DNA of 64,000 bases from NCBI GenBank assembly GCA_002943765.1, contig PQWQ01000034.1:124001-188000 (forward strand), read 5' to 3'. The notes below the pieces were generated by a model, which saw only the letters and a program-made list of their open reading frames with translations, ran no database searches and had not been told where the DNA came from. Within the stretch, counting starts at the first letter, position 1. Each line of letters begins with the position of its first letter. A program made the position numbers and the translations under genes. This document shows positions 57,719 to 64,000 of this stretch, piece by piece. Source of the stretch: Psoroptes ovis (taxonomy: Eukaryota; Arthropoda; Arachnida; Sarcoptiformes; Psoroptidae).

Positions 57719-60264
57719 TCAATTACAGATTTTGTATTGTTGTTGTTCTAGTTGTTGTTGTGATCTATAATCATTCAGGATTGGAACAATACTTAATAAA
57801 TATGGTTCATTCAATGATTTTCGATTTGGTAGATTTGTTTGATTATTGAAATAATGATGATTATTATTCAATGATGATGATGATGATTGTCGATAATGTT
57901 TTATAATTATATTACTATTATTCATATTGATTGTTTGTTGTTGTTGTTGTTTTGTGGTGGCAATGCTTTTATTCGATAATTTCGTACAATAAGTATCATC
58001 AAGATTGAATTTTGCTGAATTTGTATGTAAAATATTGATAGCAAATATTGTCGATTTAATATTTGAATAATTTAATTCTTGTAATAATTTTGAACAACCA
58101 AGAACTAATACCGAAAAGAATATGAATGTACCGCCAAGTGCTGATGTCCAATACAGTGGTTCATGTAGAATTGATATGGAAAATATAAAACTTAACACTA
58201 CACACAGGGCTTGTATGATGGCCACAGCACCTGCATTTTCCATTTTTAATGCTAATGTTATGAAAAATTGATCTAACCCAGTGCAAATAGCTGAAACATG
58301 ATTAATGAATGAATGATTGGTCAACAATCAAAATTCAATAATCAATACATACTTGTCATTATGATCAATGTCCAACATTCTAAACCGATCGGCATACGAT
58401 ATTCATCGATAATAAAAAGACCAACAGCACCTAGCACAACGTTCGATAAGGAAAACCAAAATATTACCAACGGTGGCGGTGTTCGACGAATTTTACGCAT
58501 AAATATCATTGATATTGAGATCGATATGGCTGCGATCAGCGATAAAAATACACCGAATAATGTTGAAGACCAATCATACAATGATAATGATGATTCGGTT
58601 TCGTTTGTATGATCAAACATTGTTCTATCAAATAATTCACTGATTGATTCATTGAACTCGTTTGATGATCTTTTTTCGGCTGGCCAAATTGAGGATGGTA
58701 ATATGGTTGTATCGTTGATTATTTGTGATGATGATGATTGATTCATAGAACCGAATATAAAACTAGGACGACCAATCAATACGACACCAATCAGTGTGGT
58801 TAACGCATTTATCACTTGTAACATTCCGAATGGTTCATTGACCATAAAATGTGCGAATATAGCGATGAACACTGGCGATGTAAAGCGGATAGTCGTTGCA
58901 TCACCTAAAGGAATGTAACGATATGATGAATAAAAACATGCTAATGATATTGTACCACATAGACATCTATCGAATCATGATTAATTGGTTAAAGAATTAT
59001 AATCAATACAGACGCAAATTCAAAGTTTGACATACCTCATACATAAACTAATTCGTTCACCTGGTATTCCAAACAATAATGACCAATTGAATGATTCAAG
59101 CTGATAAACATTATAATTATTATTGTTATTATCATTGATCGTTGGTTTTGGTGAACGATATTTAACACCATAAAATGTAAACATAAATATTAGATATGTT
59201 ATTGCAACAAATAATGAACTAAATTATTTTTTTGGATCAAATGTAAATTATAATTATAATTATTATCGAATAGAAACATTTCACCAATGAAAATATATTT
59301 ATATTATTTCAATGAAAACTTCAATAATAATATATACCTGATCATTAATATTTCCAATGCATGCAGATGTGGATTCAATTTATATGATAAACCATTAAAT
59401 GACCAAAATAGAACGGAACATAATGCAAATATGATACCGATTGTTTTATGAAATTGTGATAACCAATGCCAAATTGTTAGTAGAAATTTATTTTTAATCA
59501 CAATTATTGGTCGCATGATTGGAATGGCTGTTGTTGTAGCTGACACTGGTGATGATGAATCATCATTGTTTGAATTATCATTTGAATTATTTATTGAAAT
59601 ATTGTGATTATTTGTTTCGAATGGTACATTAATTTTCATTTGATAATTATTATAAATATTATTCGATAATGATGATTTAAGCATCATTACATTTTCACGT
59701 TTCATTTGTTTTCGAATATCGAAATCACCTAAAGGGCAAATATTTAATCATAGAAAATAATAATAAATGATGATTAAAGTGTAAATATAGACAAAATATA
59801 TTGTTGTCATCATCAATGAAATTGTCAATTGTATCATTGAGAAGTGGGGGTGTTGTTGTTGTTGGTGATGGTGATGAACAATGCAATGATGCATAATCAA
59901 TTCAATCGAAATTCAATTCAAAAATAAATTGATCTCAATTTAATCAAGGACTCGCATTCAACACTCGTTTACACTCAAGTTTTTCATTCACAAATTAACA
60001 TCCTTATTAACAGAAAATTGTTTATTCACCACCACCATCTAAATGGTCTTGAGACACATTTATGAATGGAATCAAGTTCAAGGATGAATTTTGAATTCAA
60101 AATGGCTGATGAAATAAAACAATTTGAAAAGGGACATATGGATTCGAAAATCGAATGCACTCAAATCGAACGCAATCAAAAAATCATTCGAAAATCGAAT
60201 GTGCGAAGGGAAACTTACCGAAATTTTTAATTCGTTTAATGAATTTAATTAAAAAATTGTACAT
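57719..60264 (-). CDS. SLC35G-like (EamA/DMT superfamily) membrane transporter
   Basis: Multi-pass transporter of the drug/metabolite transporter superfamily, closest in pattern to SLC35G1. The substrate is not known. Exons 60264-60219, 59728-59338, 59218-59036, 58966-58353 and 58290-57719 join in frame to 601 aa. The first EamA half begins IGIIFALCSVLFWSFNGLSY with HALEILMIR. LGDATTIRFTSPVFIAIFAH, EPFGMLQVINALTTLIGVVL and IGRPSFIFGS follow, as in SLC35G proteins. After a long hydrophilic loop, the second half includes GVFLSLIAAISISISMIFMR, MENAGAVAIIQALCVVLSFI and GTFIFFSVLVLGCSKLL. Both N- and C-terminal tails are extended and Asn/Ser/Gln-rich. The tiny 46-nt first exon is the least certain part. 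Confidence 0.85.
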
Positions 60265-61205
60265 TTTCGATGATGGTGAATGGTTGGTGATGGTTTAATA
60301 ATGTTCAATATATTCAATCAATCAATCAATCGATAGTGGTGATTTACGATGGTGCAGATGTACAGCTCATATTTTATAATTGAAAAAAGCATCAAAAACA
60401 TTAGTTGTGCTATTATTTAGTTGATTGATTGATTCGTTTGTGTCTTGTGTGCATATTTATATGTGTGGTGGTTATTTGATCATTTTTGTCGTATGTTTTT
60501 GCTATTATCTTAAGTACATGTTTAACATCGTAGATCAAATAACATCTTCAACAAAAACAATGGTAATCTCAAAGACAAAATACTTATTTTTGATGATTGT
60601 TTTTTCCGTAAGCATCGGATTCGATGAAATCACTTGTGATAATAATCAAAGACAAATTAGTACCATAAATTAGTACCGAAACAAAGTACAAATCAACGAT
60701 AATCAATCAGTGGAAAGTGAAACAGGTCAACAATTCATCAATCAATCATTTTTGGGGTAAGTAATTTTTTTGACAAATTCGTAAACACAATCGATTGATA
60801 TGACACCCGTTCATCATTCATTTGGCAGCGCAGCATTCGCACCATACACACACATATTGATATTAAATTTCACTTAATATTTTTAGATTTTTTTCTTAGA
60901 TTTGTTCGATGGTAAAATATCAAAGCTGCTGCTGCTGCGGCTGCTGCTGTAAAAGATAACAACAAAAGACTGAATGCATTGATCGATCATTGGATCCTTA
61001 TTTTGAAATTTGCTTTGATTCGTTTCTTTGTCTCTTTCATTTCGTTTTGGAACGTGTTCAGCGTTGTGTTGATGCAAAAATCTTGTTTCTCTGTTTACAC
61101 AGCAACGATTGTTGCCATCAGCATCATTATTTCAGCTGTGATCGTAAGTAAATTTTGTTTTCAATTCATTCAATCAAATCAAATAACTGTATCTGAATCA
61201 ATAGT

Positions 61206-61291
61206 ATTAGGTTGTCCGTAAAGTTCTGGCCGATTTTCATGAACGATTCTATTTGATTAAGCCGAATGAACTTTACGGACAATCACTAATA
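61206..61291. mobile_element. Mariner-ended MITE, copy A13
   Basis: TTAGGTTGTCCGTAAAGTTC and GAACTTTACGGACAATCACTAA. Both arms share the compensating T/A change at the same position, so the ends have co-varied. Confidence 0.87.
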
Positions 61292-62024
61292 CACATAGAT
61301 AATAATTGATTAGCACCTAACCAACCATCGATCAAAATCGATTGATTGATGGATAATTGAATTAATCAACAATAAATCACGAATTATCATACCCCGAAAA
61401 AGTGTGTAATTAATTGTGCCAAATTGATTAATTAATGAAATGTTTTTTGTTTCACACAATTAATTCATTCGTTAGTTCCCATCACTGATTCAAACAATCA
61501 CGAGTAATCTCAATCAATCAAATGAATGGAATTCTCTCAAGCTTGACGTCAATTTCAGTCTGTGGATAACGACGATTTTCGATGGTCGATAATCGATTGA
61601 TTAATGATATGGACTATTCAAAATTAATGTGTTTTCCGTGTTTGGTGAATGGAAACCAATGGAACTATTGATTTGTTGAAAATAATGGGTTATAAATGAA
61701 AATCGAATCTTTATCAAAAACATTCGATTCAAAGCTATTGATTATCGATCGAATGTCATACGAAAATTTCAAAGATTCAAAGATGCTTCATTAAACACTT
61801 ACCATGAGTTTTAAATGTTAATTTCTTCATTGTGTTTGTTAGCAAGCTGGTTGACCATAACCAATAATTGATTGAAAATTATTTCAAATAAATCGAATCA
61901 CAATCAGATATAAAATGTTGTTGCAAAATGTATTATCATTTCAATTTCAATCAAATCATCAATCAACAACAAGTAAACAACCAAAATTGAACGTGACCAT
62001 AGCATTCAAGGAGATCATCATTAT

Positions 62025-62192
62025 TACAGGGGTTTCAAGTTTTAATTCATAGTTTTAAAATTAATTTTCGTAGTTTTTGAATTAAATTTCGTAATTTTAC
62101 CAGGTTAAAATTGCATTCTGAAATTACGAAAATCAATTGGAAAACTATGAAAATTAATTTTAAAACTATGAATTAAAACTTGAAACCTTGTA
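62025..62192. mobile_element. Palindromic MITE, copy B10
   Basis: TACAGGGGTTTCAAGTTTTA to TAAAACTTGAAACCTTGTA, full length with TA ends. Confidence 0.85.
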
Positions 62193-63254
62193 ATGATGAT
62201 GATGATTAATCAAAATTATAATTGATAATATCGATTATCAAATCAATCACACACCAATTAATACCTCTTCAATTAATTAATTATCATATGATTATCGGAA
62301 CAAATATATTGAAATATCGAAAGTCATTATTGATTTGACATTCGAAAAAATAAAAAATACAATTCCATCTCTTTAATATTTCGATGATTTTTGCCAAATT
62401 TATTCTTATTTGAACTTCACCAATCCCTTTAAATCATATTTTCCTTTTCAATATTCGCCTCAATCCTTTTATCATCCATAAGTGGATGGTTTCCGATTGA
62501 ATTTATTTATTCCGCGAAAAAAACTATTTCCGTAACGTTTTATGTGAAAAGCTTAAACAAAAAACAAAAACAAAAAAAAATTCGCATTCGAATTCCATTT
62601 TTAGACCTTTAAGATTCGAAATTTCGAAATTTTGAAAAAATATATTTCTTAATTTGAATACTTAAAATAAAATAACAAAGTGAAAAGCAAATAAAATAAA
62701 CAAACGAACTGAACCAAGCAAAATTCAAATTCATTAAAACAATTGAAACAAAGATAAGGAGAATATGAATAAGGAGAAGAAAAATATGAAGAAGAATATT
62801 TTCGTCAATTTCTAGGTGCTTAATGCTTACGAATAATGGTGGGTAGCCATTGGAAACAATGAATGAACGAATGAATGAACACAATCTAAGAAAAACAAAC
62901 AAGAAAAAATATGAAAAATTTCGATTTTTAAAGATTCAAGTTTTCAAGTCATGGCAATTACCCACCAGCCAAAAAGGTATTATAAGGAGGACGATAAAGT
63001 CAATTTTTGTGTGTTTAAGACAAAAAAATACTAAGATTTTTAATGATCCAGGATCCACGACGACGACAAAGTCGAAGACGACGACAATTGTGATTGGATC
63101 ACAATCAAATGGTGAAAAACAATCAATAATAAATCAAGTCTTTGCTCGGGCTATGTCTTCGTTTATCAACTATTCTTTTGACAAGTGACAAGTTGTTATT
63201 ATCTTAAGAAGAAGTCTTATTCTTTCAAATCCAAAAACATTCGAAAAAACAAAA

Positions 63255-64000
63255 ATGTCCAAGATTAGTTATTCGGTAATGAAAAAATTAAAACTTGATC
63301 GTTTACTTAAACGACAAGCAAATTTTGATCATGTTATCGTATTCGATGATGAATTTGAAACCAAATATAACACGATCAATAATCGTTATTATTGGTTAAC
63401 ATTTGTTGATTTTTGCAGTACATATAAATATGATCCTAATGGTTCTTGTATTAAGACAGCAACTTATAAGTGAGTTTCTTGAAAATCCAATTTCAAATTG
63501 TAAATAACTAATTTTTCATTTATTCGTTTATTTGACCATCATAAAATTAGTGATATTGTGAATAAAATGAATGAATGGATTAAACAATTACCACAATATC
63601 GTTGTCGTGATCGTTTACAACCAGGACAACCAATATGGACAATAATCAATTGTGAAACATTATATGCAAAAATTGTATTAAATTTTTCTGAAAATGGTGA
63701 AATAACACGTAAACGTGTTATGCAATATTCAAAATGGCCATTAAATGATGAATTATATATGAATTTATATTGTGAAAATAATACAATGACACAAAATTTT
63801 GAACAAATATTTAATGGAAAATATATTGTCATTTTATTACGAATTTGGATGACAAAACAATCATATTATCCATTAATGTTTATAGCACCATCATCACCAC
63901 CACCAATAATTGCAATTAAAGATTATTGGCCAAAGAAAATAACTATTTTCGATGATCAAAATCATTCCATTACTTCAGCCAGCAATAATCATCGTAAAAT
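63255..64000 (+). CDS. Unrecognised protein, N-terminal part (runs off the window)
   Basis: Starts MSKISYSVMKKLKLDRLLKR at 63255. Exon 1 ends at 63469 in a GTGAGT donor; exon 2 starts at 63551 after AAAATTAG and stays open to the window end, giving more than 220 aa. The sequence has coding character: no long homopolymers, and a mix of charged and aromatic residues such as YYWLTFVDFCSTYKYDPNG, WIKQLPQYRCRDRLQPGQP and VILLRIWMTKQSYYPLMFI. No signal peptide, membrane segment or motif I can name is seen. An antisense ORF over exon 2 is a shadow. Confidence 0.6.

Larger units (their letters stand above)
60265..63254. other. Spacer with possible noncoding 5' exons and two MITEs
   Basis: About 3 kb between the divergent SLC35G-like gene and the gene starting at 63255. 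It contains MITE copies A13 and B10. GGGGTAAGT at about 60756 and ATCGTAAGT at 61143 look like splice donors of plus-strand 5' UTR exons. A short ORF at 60560-60673 (MVISKTKYLFLMIVFSVSIG) has a signal-peptide look but is only 37 codons. The ORFs at 60979 and 62850 have no recognisable features. Confidence 0.4.

Noticed and set aside
62850..63188. 112-aa Lys/Thr-rich ORF
   Set aside because: Low complexity with no recognisable domain; more likely 5' noncoding sequence of the following gene.
1..64000. CRISPR arrays, bacterial operons or prophage
   Set aside because: The window is clearly eukaryotic nuclear DNA with spliced genes; the dispersed repeats are MITEs and not direct spacer arrays.

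Overview
The window looks like nuclear DNA of a small arthropod. It is AT-rich, its introns are mostly 47-80 bp with GT-AG ends, and its coding sequence is rich in Asn/Gln/His/Ser runs. The gene content is purely animal: cullin-2, SMARCB1, RFC3, an MRL adaptor and a gustatory-receptor-like gene. Together with secreted proline-rich proteins and a reprolysin-type metalloprotease, this fits an astigmatid mite such as a house-dust mite. The organism is my inference; the gene structures below were worked out by hand from reading frames and splice sites.

Region 1 (1-8.2 kb, all minus strand): the end of a GMC oxidoreductase, then three tandem genes for secreted low-complexity proteins. The first (1.6-4.8 kb) ends in what I read as a degenerate Cu/Zn superoxide-dismutase-like fold, split by a proline-rich insertion and lacking most metal-binding histidines. 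The third (7.1-8.2 kb) is mostly an eight-unit, 36-bp minisatellite coding for AYAPPPPPLPPP.

Region 2 (8.7-29.7 kb) is gene-dense, with both strands used and very short spacers. It holds RRP8, a secreted metalloprotease, sorbitol dehydrogenase, a DGAT2/MOGAT acyltransferase, FCF2/DNTTIP2, glycerol kinase with a C-terminal membrane tail, RFC3, cullin-2, a truncated RELCH-like gene, SMARCB1, an L-xylulose reductase-like SDR and a cysteine-containing secreted protein. Sorbitol dehydrogenase, glycerol kinase, the acyltransferase and the xylulose reductase homologue could feed polyol and glycerolipid metabolism. RRP8 and FCF2 both serve rRNA maturation. I see no reason to call these functional clusters.

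Region 3 (29.9-64 kb) differs in texture. Genes are sparse: SMYD4, a lipase, a gustatory-receptor-like gene, an MRL/pico adaptor, an SLC35G-like transporter and the start of an unrecognised gene. Between them lie at least 13 copies of an ~82 bp mariner-ended MITE and 10 copies of a ~168 bp near-palindromic element ending TACAGGGTTTCAAG...CTTGAAACCCTGTA. None of these copies was seen left of 29.9 kb. Decayed exons of secreted-protein genes also lie here (30.5, 35.3 and possibly 45.3 kb).

Most interesting for follow-up: the SOD-like/proline-rich protein, the sharp MITE boundary, a MITE fragment apparently supplying a splice acceptor in the MRL gene, the truncated RELCH gene, and two very tight gene junctions (RRP8-protease 44 bp; acyltransferase-FCF2 stop codons 3 bp apart).
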